Of a DNA stretch of 64,000 nucleotides, positions 23,395 to 33,960 are shown piece after piece; positions within the stretch are counted from its first letter, which is position 1; the number at the start of each line of letters is the position of its first letter. The DNA lies in assembly GCA_021234155.1 (NCBI GenBank), contig JAJEKV010000034.1, positions 9,687,614-9,751,613 of the forward strand. The letters are read 5' to 3'. Below the pieces are notes generated by a model, which did not search any database, was not told the DNA's origin, and worked only from the letters and a program-made list of their open reading frames with translations. The translations under genes were made by a program, and so were the position numbers. This DNA is from Isoetes taiwanensis (taxonomy: Eukaryota; Streptophyta; Lycopodiopsida; Isoetales; Isoetaceae).

Positions 23395-23680
23395 ATGTCG
23401 AGACGAGGACATAGCTCGGTGCATATCTATCACCTCTTGAAGATATGATTCCACCAATTGCACTGAAGTCATACTCAATATCACATGCAGCGGCTGGTTG
23501 GTTTTGGCCAACTGAACATAGCGTGCTCGGAATTGATCATACGCCAGATAGATTTGAAGAGTGACATTCATTCTCAATGGCTCCTAAGTGGCAGCATTGA
23601 CAAAGCCTATCTTGGCGCGCCTCCCCAATCCATTTGTCGGTTTCAATTCTGAGGTGGTGCGCACCTGTGCAAATGGAGTT
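23395..23680 (-). mobile_element. LINE 3' coding fragment (same family as 2-5 kb)
   Basis: The minus-strand frame 23577-23365 reads LAYDQFRARYVQLAKTNQPL and SYLQEVIDMHRAM, matching LAYDQIRTRYAELVRPGQPL and SYLQEVMDMRDQL of the LINE at 2193-2393. The upstream part (23580-23680) matches its zinc-motif region. The fragment lacks the RT core and the 3' stem-loop. Confidence 0.85.
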
Positions 23681-23689
23681 TCCAATTCT

Positions 23690-24770
23690 TCTAGTTTTTT
23701 CTTTGCCATACATTTTAGGATTATAGTCTAACTCTATATCTTTAAGCTTTTCTACTTCCGTTTTCCCTTTTCATTGCTTTGTTTCTCCTATTGATAAAGC
23801 CAATGTTGAGGGCCAAAGGTGCAAACTTCATTCCATGTGTTAACTTCATTGGTCTATTCGTCTGATGGTTCTACACAATAACAACCTTTGCTACTTAGGG
23901 TTTGAGAATATTTTTTATTTAAGCAAGGAAACTTACGACATATTTTTAATTCGACTAGAAATCTCTGCTAATTCATAAGGACTATGAAGGAAAATCATGT
24001 CTTGAAGCATTTTCCTTCAAGATCTAGATATCTATGCTAGTTTCAATTCCAACCGACCATTGCTTCCTTGGTGCCGCTCTTTTTCCTTAGTATATTCCAA
24101 ATCAAACTCTATTATCCTTGGTGCATGCATCTCTCCATATTTCGAACCAAACTTTGTATTTTCCACAGAACTTTGTTGTTCCAAACCAAACTCCTCATTT
24201 TCCAAATCTAATTCTACGGCCCTTGTAGATTGCATCGTTGTTGTTATGCTTGCTTGAATGGTATCCAAACTATTACAAAAACAATCCTTAAATGTCTCAA
24301 TTCTTAAAGATACAATAAGACATCAGAATCTATCACCCAGGCCGTGTTCAAACGATCTTGCATTTCTTGTTATATTACTTTCTTCCCACAAGACTTTTAG
24401 ATGTTTCGCTATCTATTTCAAGTGTATTTGCTAGGATATTTTAGTAAAAGGTTCATATTTCTCGATAAACCAACCTAACATTTGAATGTAGTGCCTAGCA
24501 CTCGCATGAAGGTAACTTGGCAGATCCACAGGGACTCATTACCCGTTAAATTATATCAGTTTAAGGACGTTACAAATGCGTATTAGCTTGTGGCCATTTA
24601 CAAAACATGGAGCACATCAGAATTAGAATGCTTTTTTAAGCATTTCATCCAAAGGAATTAATTTGCAGGCACACATTAACAAAAAGAATTACCTTTATAC
24701 ATAACCTTATAATGAGCACCACACTCCTATGAATTTCATTGAGAGGGGTTAGAATTGAATTTAGATACAT
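23690..24770. other. no gene recognised
   Basis: A low-complexity coding-like patch at 24032-24268 (repeated ENTEFGLE-type and NSSFSKSNS-type strings) is a degenerate internal repeat of about 40-50 bp. I see no gene. Confidence 0.4.
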
Positions 24771-24778
24771 TGAAGGAG

Positions 24779-26595
24779 TTACTGCCTTTGATCATTTCTG
24801 ACTTTGCCCGCAAAGAATTCTCCAAGCAAGCGTTCTAGACCCTCAGGTCTATACTTAAGATACTTCTGTGGATATTTACCATTTTCTAACAAAGCACTGC
24901 AAATAATAAACATTGCATTTTAGATTGCCATTGTAATAAATCACAATCGAATAAATGGGACCGCATGCCTGATACCTATAGCGCCAACTACGATAAGCTG
25001 GAATCGAACAGCCTCCCGAAGCTCGCTTTCTAGAATAGTCCATTGTGACTATCTTTGATACAGTTCCTCAAGAAACATATTAAATTTTTTGAATCTATAG
25101 AGGCAACAGTTTATTTCCATTAAATACTCGAAAAATATTAATGTCGAATAATCATAAGAGCCTATTCCAAACCTTTCTTTCAGTATTCCTCTAGGGATAA
25201 CACTGTTGCTGCCATACCACTAGTCCTTGGCCGCTAAGGCATTGAAGTACCTAGAATGAAGAAATGGGGTGATATAGGCCATTCACGCAACAATATAAAG
25301 CTACTGCAATAGTAGACCAAGCATGCTACTTAGATAAATGTTCCATATCATGTCCAGCCATTTCTAATAAAGTCAAATCTATAACAGCTCTATAAAAACA
25401 TGGTATACCATGATAAAAAGGACATTTTATGGCATTGTTCTGATATTCTTTCAGTAAAAATGACAATTAGGTTATTAAGATTTTTGGTATTAGGTCCTCT
25501 TATTTTTTATGCTGGATGATAAAGAATTTCAATAACAAAAGATTATCAGTTAGCAATGTTGTTTCCTATATCGAACATGCATCTGTTTCACTTTAAATTC
25601 CACAATATCTTAACTCAGTTGGTAATACCAATGCACCTTTTGCCAAGCAGCACGCTGATAAGATGTTGCATGTTGCTGGACTATTTGACAGTGCCTCTGA
25701 ACCCAATCATCTCCAAGAAGTTCCTTTGCCTCTGATCTGCATAATACAATAGAATGTTCTGATGCAGTTCATGTCATTACCTTAAAATTCTAGAAAATCA
25801 ATAACTGGAACTCACTTGCGAACATAACGAAATTTTGTTAAAGCAGGATCTTTATATCGTTTCCATCAAGATTGGCCTGAAGCACATGCAGGATCTTCAT
25901 CGTAGCAGATGCTATCTGCAATATTTTGTCCAAATAGCTGTCCAAGTGTATTTTGATAATTGCATGCCATAATCTACAAGTGGTTTAATCAAAGTTCCAT
26001 AAAACAATTATGGAAATCCTAGAGAGGATGAAAATACAGACTGTAACATAATTCTTGTCATTTATGGCTTGGCTTCAAAACAAAATCATCCTTCAATTCT
26101 CATTCATTTTTTCAGCATGACTTCTGCAACAGGGAGATGAGGGAGATGATAAGAAGTAATTGGCTATTTGAAACTTTAGCATTATTCTGAGCAAACAGCA
26201 GGTCCGCTTTAATATAGTTGACGTTTTGTATAAGGCAGAGCATAAATGGTCAATAACAGGGATGTTGAAAATGACAATGAGATTTTAAATTTTCGGCCTT
26301 TCTTGAAAATCACATTATGCACTGAGGTGATGAACCAGCACAGTATGTCGTTTAATAAAAGACACTTACTCAAATAGAAACTTCACATATTTGATGATAT
26401 AACTAGTAAGCAGATGTACAGTTCCATCTTGATCTGTATTTTCGTTGCGTCCTTCTCAACAGCTTCAAGAAAGTCATTAAATGTATCCTCAGATGTTTGA
26501 GAAAGCTTTTTTGTCGAGCTTACAGCCATCTCTTGCATTCGAGCTGGGAACTCCCCCGTAAAAATAATCTTTATCTGTTGCTTACAAGAACATAT
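24779..26595 (-). pseudogene. EXO70 exocyst subunit, 3' exons, decayed (EXO70A-like)
   Basis: Minus-strand exons of an EXO70 subunit, which tethers secretory vesicles at the plasma membrane. In order: 26595-26370 (EFPARMQEMAVSSTKKLSQT, LEAVEKDATK, then SYIIKYVKFLF one frame over); 25965-25810 (YQNTLGQLFG, ATMKILHVLQANLDGN, KDPALTKF); 25740-25640 (RSEAKELLGDDWVQRH, IVQQHATSYQRAAWQK); 25260-25170 (LQCLSGQGL, ILKERF); 25085-24975 (FLEELYQR, stop, SQWTILESELREAV); and the last exon 24896-24779 (ENGKYPQKYLKY, LERLLGEFFAGK, stop). These follow the C-terminal order of plant EXO70A proteins. Frameshifts and in-frame stops occur in several exons. The acceptor before YQNTL reads AA instead of AG. N-terminal exons were not found upstream. 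Confidence 0.85.
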
Positions 26596-26634
26596 AGGTT
26601 ACCAAAAGATAAAATGTGATCATTTTAGGCCTGA

Positions 26635-27335
26635 AACGAGAAAGAGAACCATTAGAGGGGAAAGATGATCACATTCTAAGAGAGAGGCAAAGAAGAGATG
26701 ATATGAGCAGCAAATTCTCTATGTTGGAGTCTCTGCTTCCATGGAGATCTAAGGCAATATACAATTTTAGTTTACACCAACTTTTTTGTTTGTCATCATT
26801 TTTTTCAGTTTGTAATTGGATCTTCGTGTGGATTTTTGCAGAGAGATAGGACTGCAATAGTGGATGATGCAATACAGTTTGTCACTGACATGCAGAAGAT
26901 CCTCCGTCGTCTAGAAAAGATTGCCGAAGAGAACATGCACTCAAAAGAAGTGAGAAAGATAGAGACCTGTTCGAAAAGCTATAGTTTAATCAAGTGCCAT
27001 GAGAACAAGATGCAGGTATCTCGTATCAATCCAAGTAAGAACCCTGCTGGATTTCTTAGACCAAGCCTGCCACCAAAGACCAGGCTTCCATTACAGTGGC
27101 CCAACATCGCACCTCCTCTAGAGACCACCTTGCCCCCTGCTGTCCTCAAGAGCTCAACGTACACATCGAGTCCCCAGATCAGGTGATAATTGAGATTGGT
27201 TGTAATCCGAGACCAGCATTGATGACAAACATATTTGTGACCTAATCGAAGAATTATACTTGGACATTTCGGTGCAACTTTATCAAAACAAGACCGGAGA
27301 TATTGTGCATCATCGTTGCTAAGGTAGAAATTTTC
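26635..27335 (+). pseudogene. bHLH transcription factor with ACT-like tail, decayed
   Basis: Exon 1 (about 26635-26753) gives the basic region and helix 1 (DDHILRERQRRDDMSSKF, MLESLLPWRSK). Exon 2 from 26842 gives helix 2 (RDRTAIVDDAIQFVTDMQ, KILRRLEKI). His/Glu/Arg in HILRERQRR are the DNA-contact residues of the family. The 88-nt intron begins with GC and ends with AG. The exon 2 frame closes at 27183, but the next frame reads VIIEIGCNPRPALMTNIFVT, then TAA. A third frame then reads YLDISVQLYQNKTGD, which resembles the C-terminal ACT-like domain of plant bHLH factors. Two frame changes and a stop indicate a pseudogene. No start exon is visible; an AG acceptor before GCCTGAAACG suggests one lay upstream. 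Confidence 0.8.
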
Positions 27336-27339
27336 TCAT

Positions 27340-29090
27340 GTTTAATAAGCGAAGATTGGCCTTGCTTATACTAATTATTTTGTCCCTTCTCTTTAGCGGC
27401 ATCATCCCGGTTGTTGTTTCTCCATCGAAAAGAATTACCAAGATCTTGAGATCCGCAATTTGTTATTGATGCATAAATACAATGTAAATACTAGTTGGTG
27501 AAGTCTATGTTGAGGTGAACTTGGAGTTATGGTGAAACAGATGATGAAGGAGGAATGTCGATAAAATTGCATCAAATATAAATGGTGTACAAATCGTTTT
27601 CCAACCAATATAAAGTTACATAATACATACGAGAAAATGTCGTTTCTTTGTCTTTTGCACAAGTATCAAGTTGAATGGATGCATTCAACTTAGTGTTTAA
27701 CCTTTGATGAAAGGAGAACCGAGAATCGGCTAAATATGTTTAACTCAAAAGTATGTGTTTATAGTTATACCGAGGACTCGATCTACTTCCAAGATTCACC
27801 GCCTGTAATTACCTCACGGACAATCTTTGTTGCTCTATATTCAACCACCACATTTGTATAACATCGATATGATGGTGTCCCGAAAATTGATTTCCATTGT
27901 TCAAGCCGGCCTTTAAGAAGGGTAGTCTCTGCCGCAGATATTTTTGCGTAATAGTGGGTTGTCTAACACGACCTCCTAATACTTGAGTTATAAATGTTGT
28001 TATCAAGAGCACCATGTAAAGCATGAAAAATTGCTGCTGGATTGAAAATTTTACAGACATGCCTATACTTATGTGATATGAATTGGCAATAATGGTAGGC
28101 TGCAGTTGCAACAATGGGACAAAAAATGGATTAAGTATGAAAAATGGAATAAGCTAGACGTGGGAACATTAGTGTCAGATTGTAGTTAATTATCAAGCAG
28201 CGTTCAGATGATCACAAGTTCCAACCTATAAGCAAATATATCAAAAGAGCTCATATACTCTGCAGCAAACAAGCTTGCCTTTAATTCTGCTAAAGTAATT
28301 CTTGTACTAGCCTCTGAGTCGTCGTGTTTTTCTACACTTGAAATAACTTACACATTTTTGAGGTATCTATCCCAAAAGAGCGTTCAAGAACTTATGCTCT
28401 ATGAACGACTTAATATGATGCTTTTCCTTAACATTCAATGTTTACAAATGTCTGATCAAGTTGCCGAAATGACTTCTTGTTGTAACTAAAAAATAATTAC
28501 ATAAAGCACTTACTTTCAGTAGCAGCACATTTTTCTTATTTTCCCAGAGTTTATACTGCTGCATGAGCCGTTTGATCTGCATCACTATAGCAGAATCATA
28601 TCATTGGCATTGCCTTGTACTCCAATAATCAACAACCCTGTTCCCAAAAGAGTACAACAGAACCTAGCCAGCAATTTTTCGTTATTGACAACAAGTTTTC
28701 TAACTGAGAGAGAGCAAAATAAGAACAAAAAAAACTGGCTTGCAGCTTAAAACACAAACCTCCATAGGACTATCCAAGGATTTAACTAGGCTGATTTGTC
28801 GGACATGACATAGTGTTGAAAACTAATCAATAAATTGGACTGCTGTTGCAAGCTACTTACCCTTGAAAATATTTGGCAAAATCAAACGGTCAATATCTTC
28901 AATTGAAGATGTTGCAGCAAGTTGTTAGGATTGCCTCCTGCAATAAAAAAAAAGGCTGTAACTCGTTCAAACAAAGCAAACCTCTGTCTGAAAAGAAGAT
29001 TATAACTCGTTTAAACAAAGCTCTGTCCATCGTGGATCTCGAAACCCTAAAGTCAAATGGGATAACATGTCTTATGGATGTGGAGACATG
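27340..29090. other. no gene recognised
   Basis: Short minus-strand frames (27435-27662, 27809-28114) lack motifs. A possible exon-like stretch at about 28515-28600 (IKRLMQQYKLWENKKNVL on the minus strand) has no second exon to support it. Confidence 0.35.
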
Positions 29091-29093
29091 ATT

Positions 29094-29542
29094 GCCGCTG
29101 TTGGAGGTCTGGTCGTAGAAAAAATGAGGCCTATCTCTTTCTCTCTTAGAATGTGATCATCTTTCCCCTCTAATGGTTCCTTTTTTATACTGCTGCAGGA
29201 AAATGTAGATTCAATAGGCATGCTGCCATGATGAATCGCATCGTATAACTCTCGAGCCATCTTGAAATCATCTGCTTTGGCATGGGCACCAATAATGGAA
29301 TAAGAGTGCAGATCAGGCATGAGTATTCTGTTGAATGCATGGTTTGCTTCAAACAAACTGCCACATGAGGCAAACAGGCCAATGAGGTGATTAGCTATGA
29401 AATCAACTGAATCAAGCCCACTCTGGGTAATAAGGGACTGAATAGGCCTACCATGTTCCAGATTTTTTTGTTTGGTGCAATTGAGCACCAGGCTATAGGC
29501 CAAGTCTGTGGACATGGGCATCTCCACCAATGCTCTGTCCAA
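29094..29542 (-). pseudogene. PPR protein N-terminal fragment joined to a bHLH exon piece
   Basis: 29542-29200 encodes the start of a pentatricopeptide repeat protein: LVLNCTKQKNLEHGRPIQSL, DFIANHLIGLFASCGSLFEA and LHSYSIIGAHAKADDFKMAR. This is the usual run of PPR units of plant organelle RNA-processing factors. After about 115 residues it stops at FSC, and the frame then enters KKEPLEGKDDHILREK, a copy of the bHLH exon at 26641-26690. The 38 bases 29140-29177 are identical, in inverted orientation, to 26648-26685. The join creates a chimeric frame that ends after 156 codons. A functional protein is unlikely. Confidence 0.8.
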
Positions 29543-29944
29543 CCATCCCAGTTTCCTTGAATCGACATGCCTACTTATATTGGTCAGAATTCCTGAACCT
29601 TAGAGATCTATACATTCTTGACATAAGTCCCAAACCGTTATGCAAAGTGCATACTACATAACTCATAACTCGGTAATAGAATCCGGCGAACAGAAGCGCA
29701 TTGTTGCCGAACCCAGCTACTTACTTGCACCAACACCGGTGAAGCGTAGATACAGACCTGGCACCGGTTAGCCGGTTCCAAAGTGGCTGCCCTGCAACAA
29801 CGTCCACCGCCAGTTTACACCCAGTAGTAAGTTTTGAGCAGTCATTGGCATATTTTTAGCATATAGTGGTATATACCTAAAATATACCATAAACCCACCT
29901 AAACAAGGGCTTGCCCCCCTAGGGGCAACCCAAAAAAAAACACA

Positions 29945-30040
29945 AGAAGCCCATTATTGTATATGATTAAAAACTCCCACTATAAAGGGTCGTAGAAGGA
30001 AAAAACCATGACAATAGTGAGCTATACGTCTGTACATATC
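29945..30040 (-). mobile_element. diverged LINE 3' end with stem-loop
   Basis: Matches the 3' end of the LINE at 2070-2165: ATTATTGT .. AAAAACTCCCACTATAAAGG .. GGAAAAAACCATGACAATAG. The stem arms are kept although their sequence changed. No coding part is attached. Confidence 0.55.
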
Positions 30041-30614
30041 AACGTGTTCATGTGTTTTAGGGAATGATTCTCAACTCATTTTACAAACATTCACATCTAC
30101 AAATATGCATCCAATGTACAACATGGAAGTTAATTTGCCTCTTTTATCGGAGGATTATTCTCGTGCAACATCTAAGCTATCTATACACAGCAAAATGAAA
30201 ACTGTGTTGACAAATTCAGCATTACAAGGTAATCAGTCAAGAAACCCCTTTCCATGGACTGGCTCCCCAACTTGCATATTATTGGAGAAGCAAAATTGGG
30301 CGAGGACTCTGCAACAACAGGAGTCCCGCTCTAGGTGTGTTGGGGAAGGAAAATTGGTGAAGGATTCTGGAACAGCAGGAGACCCACTTTCCAGCTAACA
30401 TTGGATGCGGGACCCTTGCAGAATCCCCTTCCAAGTTTGCTTCCCCCCATACAATGGTATATTGGGTATTGGATCCTCTCAAATTCTAAATTTGCTTTTG
30501 TTAGTAGTCTATACGCATACATGCTTGGGAGTATTAAGAATAGAATAGAATTAAATTGAATGATCTTCTATCATCTACACAATCAATAGGCCTATCCAAT
30601 CATAAAAAGCAGAA
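30041..30614. other. no gene recognised
   Basis: Frames at 30105-30398 and 30279-30559 overlap in several frames and have no motif. Confidence 0.4.
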
Positions 30615-30995
30615 CATACGTATTACTGTCAGGAATAAGAAACTCCAACACCGAAGTTTTTTCGAGGGAAAAACCTTGGCATTAATAGGTATACTAAGAA
30701 ACTATACAATGATACATTATGATACATGTTAATTTCAATGCAGCAGTGTCTAAGGACATAGCTGTGTGCGCACATCCATGGTCTCTCGGGGATAAGTCCT
30801 CAATAACCCCACTGAAGCCGTGTCGCCATCGGCACATGTAGCGGCTGGTTAGAGAGGATCAACTCTGCATAGCGAGCCCAAATGTGGGTGAATGTCAAGC
30901 AATTCAGAAGAGCGTGATTTTCGTCCTCAATGGTGCCCAGTTAGTAACACTGATAAATCATGTCCTCACGTGCCTCGTGAGCCCATCATCAGGGT
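30615..30995 (-). mobile_element. LINE 3' fragment
   Basis: Third copy of the LINE 3' region. It has TATTACTGTCAGG, a TTTTCGAGGGAAAAACC block, AAGGACATAGC, a CACATGTAGCGGCTGG block equivalent to 2286-2301, and CGTCCTCAATGGTGCC equivalent to the zinc-motif region. It is truncated at its 5' side near 30995. The plus-strand frame at 30884-31147 is not a gene. Confidence 0.8.
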
Positions 30996-31279
30996 TGATC
31001 ACGTGTTTTTTGTTGATTCAAATATATGGGATAAGCAAGTTGCATAACACTTTTAGCAGTACCTCATTATATACTCAATGTGGTCCTCCATCACGTTTTA
31101 AATGCATGGTAGTAAATGCATGTAGAGAGAGTATGATAACTATATGATAAAGTCTCACTTCAGCATTAGCATATACGTGTAAGGGGCACTTTACATGTGG
31201 AGTCATCGTCACGACGGGCCTTGCTTGGCGGAAGAAAAGTTCCCGACGGTGGTGGCAAAAAATGGCGAACCATTTTGCA

Positions 31280-31326
31280 CGATGGTGATGGTGATGGTGA
31301 TGGTGATGGTGATGGTGATGGTGATG
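31280..31326. repeat. GATGGT hexanucleotide microsatellite
   Basis: About eight GATGGT units. The short frame over it (31195-31422) reads as a Met-Val repeat and is not a gene. Confidence 0.9.
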
Positions 31327-31724
31327 ATTCTACATATAAATCTCGCCTTAGTGTTTAATTTGCTCATCTTTTTAACGTTTACGGATTCTACAATTGAAAA
31401 GTCTGGTATGCGACATCCCTAAAACGTGTATTATTTTATTTTGGTCTCTTTCACTAGTGCTAGGGAACTTATAAATTACCTTGCGCATGTACGAGTTAAT
31501 ATAAAACATTAGTTTGTGGGAAAAATAACTTTTGCGAACCTAAATCACGGCTCTGGCAATTTATCCATGTGATGGTGGCCGTCGGACCGGGAGGACTCCA
31601 AATGAAGAATACTTCAAAAGCTCGTGTGGATTAAATTCCTCCTCTCGAGGTTACTGCGCAGAACCAACACTTCTTAATTACCCAAATCAGTAAACCAACA
31701 CCTCTTATAATTGCTTTCAGTTTC

Positions 31725-31733
31725 TATAAATAA
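31725..31733 (+). promoter_or_regulatory. TATA box of the phospholipase gene
   Basis: TATAAATAA about 87 bases before the start codon, in a good position for a plant promoter. Between it and the ATG a 5' leader unit, GCATTTCTCTCTTCACTA..CAGCCAAG, is present twice (31743-31773 and 31779-31811). Confidence 0.65.
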
Positions 31734-31811
31734 CTGCCCTTCGCATTTCTCTCTTCACTAAACTTCAGCCAAGCCCTTGCATTTCTCTCTTCACTAGAAA
31801 CTCCAGCCAAG

Positions 31812-33458
31812 ATGATCGGAGCCAAAGCATTTAGTATTACAGATTTTGGTTACCCTCTCAAGAGTTCCTTATTTCCCACCAATTTGCCAAATGATCCCTT
31901 CTCAATAAAACCCAGAAGAACAGGCCACATTCGTCGTCTGCTAGCAAATTTAACAGGCAATCTTCCTGCCAAATCCAAACCCAATACCAATAATTCTATC
32001 CCTTTGCAATTTGAACGCCAGGAATATGATCTTAGCAAAAGATGGCGGGAGATTCAAGGGGGCCAAGATTGGAAGGGCCTTCTAGATCCCTTGGACCCTC
32101 TTCTCAGATCCGAAATTCTGAGATATGGAGAATTTGCTCAGGTATGCTATGATGCCTTTGATTATGATGAGAATTCAAAGTACCGAGGAAGCTGCAAGTT
32201 CAAAAAGAGCAAGCTCTTCCAAGAATCAGGCCTGCATAACAGAGGATATGAGGTGACAAAGTATTTGTATGCAACTTCAAAGTCTGACATGGACATTGGT
32301 GGGTTTTTTGTGAACCCGAAGGATGACGAGGATGCATGGAGCAAGCATTCAAACTGGATGGGATATGTTGCAGTGTGTAATTCTGAAGAAGAAATAAAAA
32401 AACTTGGAAGAAGAGATATTGTGGTTGCGTGGAGAGGAACTGTGACAAATTTTGAGTGGCTTGAAGATCTGAAGGATATATTGGTTCCAAGTGGGCTGGG
32501 AGCAAGCAAGGTGAAGGTGGAAAAGGGATTTCTGCATTTGTATACTTCTAGGAATTCGAAATCTCGTTACAACAAGGAGAATGCTAGGGTGCAGCTGCTG
32601 AAGGAGATTGACAGACTTGTTAGCATGTATGAAGGGGAGGAAATTAGCATAACAATAACAGGGCACAGCCTAGGAGGAGCTTTGGCTTTGTTGAGCGGGT
32701 ATGACATAGCTCAATGTGGGCTGACAAGCAAAAGAAAATTAATCCCTTCTAAGTCACAGTCTGAAAGTGCAGAATTGCATCCGATATTTGAAGCAAAGGG
32801 TAAAAAAAAATCAGATAGAGAAATTCCGCTAAGTCACAGTCTAAGGGTGCAGAATTGCATCCCATGTTTGATGCACAGTCTTTCTAAGTCACAGTCTGAA
32901 GGTGCAGGATTGCATCCCATGTTTGATGAAGCAAAGGGAAAAAAATTAGACGGAGAAATTCCGCTAACAGTGATCACCTTTGGAGGCCCCAGAGTCGGAA
33001 ATGATAGTTTCAAAGACAGATGCGAGGAGCTCAAAGTAAAAACTCTTCGAATTGTGAACGAGAAAGATGTTGTGCCCAAGGCGCCTGGTTTTCTCACAAA
33101 CGAGAATCTGGGTCCCCTCATAGATTTCATAGATAACCTTCCCTGGACTTATTCCCATGTTGGACCCCAACTAAAACTTACTTCTGATCTCTCCCCGTTT
33201 CTGCAGCCCAGCAGTAATCCGGGAGACCATCATAATCTGGAAGGATATCTGCATCTGGTTGATGGGTTTCATGGACTTGGCAAACCGTTCCGATCTGTCA
33301 CAGATCGAGACCCCGCTCTTGTGAATAAATCGTGTGGATTTTTGCGTTCAAATCTGAGGATTCCGGCCTCTTGGTGGCAGGATCAATACAAGGGCCTCGT
33401 CCAAAACGAAAGAGGCAAATGGGTCCAACCTGATAGAGACGAGGACGAATTCCACTAA
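31812..33458 (+). CDS. phospholipase A1, PLA1-I (DAD1-like) class, intronless
   Basis: A class-3 lipase that would release the sn-1 fatty acid from phospho- or galactolipids, often in plastids and in the jasmonate/oxylipin pathway. The 548-aa frame shows the PLA1-I signature WREIQGGQDWKGLLDPLDPL, the RRDIVVAWRGT block, the nucleophile elbow GHSLGGAL (Ser286), FGGPRVGN, NEKDVVP (Asp419) and HHNLEGYLH (likely catalytic His473 or 474). It ends in the usual WWQDQ..WVQPDR. The N-terminus, about 75 residues rich in Ser, Lys and Arg, could be a plastid transit peptide. Residues 313-385, between GYDIAQ and VITFGG, are an unusual insertion built from three copies of one unit. The start is the first ATG after a TATA-bearing leader; AATAAA lies at 33566. 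No stop or frameshift breaks the frame, so the gene looks functional. Confidence 0.93.
   Translation: MIGAKAFSITDFGYPLKSSLFPTNLPNDPFSIKPRRTGHIRRLLANLTGNLPAKSKPNTNNSIPLQFERQEYDLSKRWREIQGGQDWKGLLDPLDPLLRSEILRYGEFAQVCYDAFDYDENSKYRGSCKFKKSKLFQESGLHNRGYEVTKYLYATSKSDMDIGGFFVNPKDDEDAWSKHSNWMGYVAVCNSEEEIKKLGRRDIVVAWRGTVTNFEWLEDLKDILVPSGLGASKVKVEKGFLHLYTSRNSKSRYNKENARVQLLKEIDRLVSMYEGEEISITITGHSLGGALALLSGYDIAQCGLTSKRKLIPSKSQSESAELHPIFEAKGKKKSDREIPLSHSLRVQNCIPCLMHSLSKSQSEGAGLHPMFDEAKGKKLDGEIPLTVITFGGPRVGNDSFKDRCEELKVKTLRIVNEKDVVPKAPGFLTNENLGPLIDFIDNLPWTYSHVGPQLKLTSDLSPFLQPSSNPGDHHNLEGYLHLVDGFHGLGKPFRSVTDRDPALVNKSCGFLRSNLRIPASWWQDQYKGLVQNERGKWVQPDRDEDEFH
32748..32965 (+). repeat. triplicated unit inside the phospholipase gene (80+55+80 bp)
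   Basis: Units start with TCTAAGTCACAGTCTGAA at 32748, with a shortened, diverged form at 32828, and again at 32883. Distances between equivalent AAGTCACAGT starts are 80 and 55 bp, and the third unit is again 80 bp long. Unit 2 is read in another frame (SHSLRVQNCIPC) than units 1 and 3 (KSQSESAELHP, KSQSEGAGLHP). The 25-bp shortfall in unit 2 makes the sum of the first two spacings 135 bp, so the frame is restored. Confidence 0.9.
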
Positions 33459-33565
33459 TTTATTGTATTCTACTAGTAATAGTGCCCAGCGTTGCTGGGC
33501 ATAAGTTGCGAGCCTAAACACGTTTTGGTCGCAATGAGAAATGCGTGCAGTAATAATACAACCAT

Positions 33566-33571
33566 AATAAA
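33566..33571 (+). terminator. polyadenylation signal of the phospholipase gene
   Basis: AATAAA about 108 bases after the stop codon, followed by a T run. A position of this kind is typical for a plant 3' end. Confidence 0.5.
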
Positions 33572-33689
33572 TTTTTTTCAAAGGCCTAGCTCCTTGATGT
33601 TAGATAATGTTGCATCAGTATCTCTGAGCGCTTTGAGTAGAACAATCTTGTGCTTGTTCATAACAATTTTGAGATCTGCTATTTTTTTC

Positions 33690-33950
33690 TGTAGGTTCTG
33701 TTGGTTGATGTTCTTAGCTGCTACTATGTTCTCAAATTCCATTGGCATTTACAACAAAAAGGAAAAGATTTGTGTGTTTTTGTGACTTCTTTTCTTGTTG
33801 CACATAGTGTCTACACTTGGGTTGTCAAATGCTACTATGTTCCCCAGATTCCATTAGCATTTACAGCAAAAAGGAAAAGACGTGTGTGTTTTTGTGACTT
33901 TTTTTTTCTGTTGCACATGGTGTTTACATTTGGGGTGTCAAATACACGAT
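33690..33950. repeat. two-copy local duplication
   Basis: Two units share GCTACTATGTTC, ATTCCATT, GCATTTACA, CAAAAAGGAAAAGA and TGTGTGTTTTTGTGACTT. The frame over it (33701-33958) is repetitive and not a gene. Confidence 0.65.
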
Positions 33951-33960
33951 GCAAGTAAGT

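Noticed and set aside
29945-30040. A separate small RNA hairpin gene
   Set aside because: Its hairpin and flanks match the LINE 3' end, which explains it fully.
31195-31422. Met-Val repeat peptide
   Set aside because: It is a translation of the GATGGT microsatellite.
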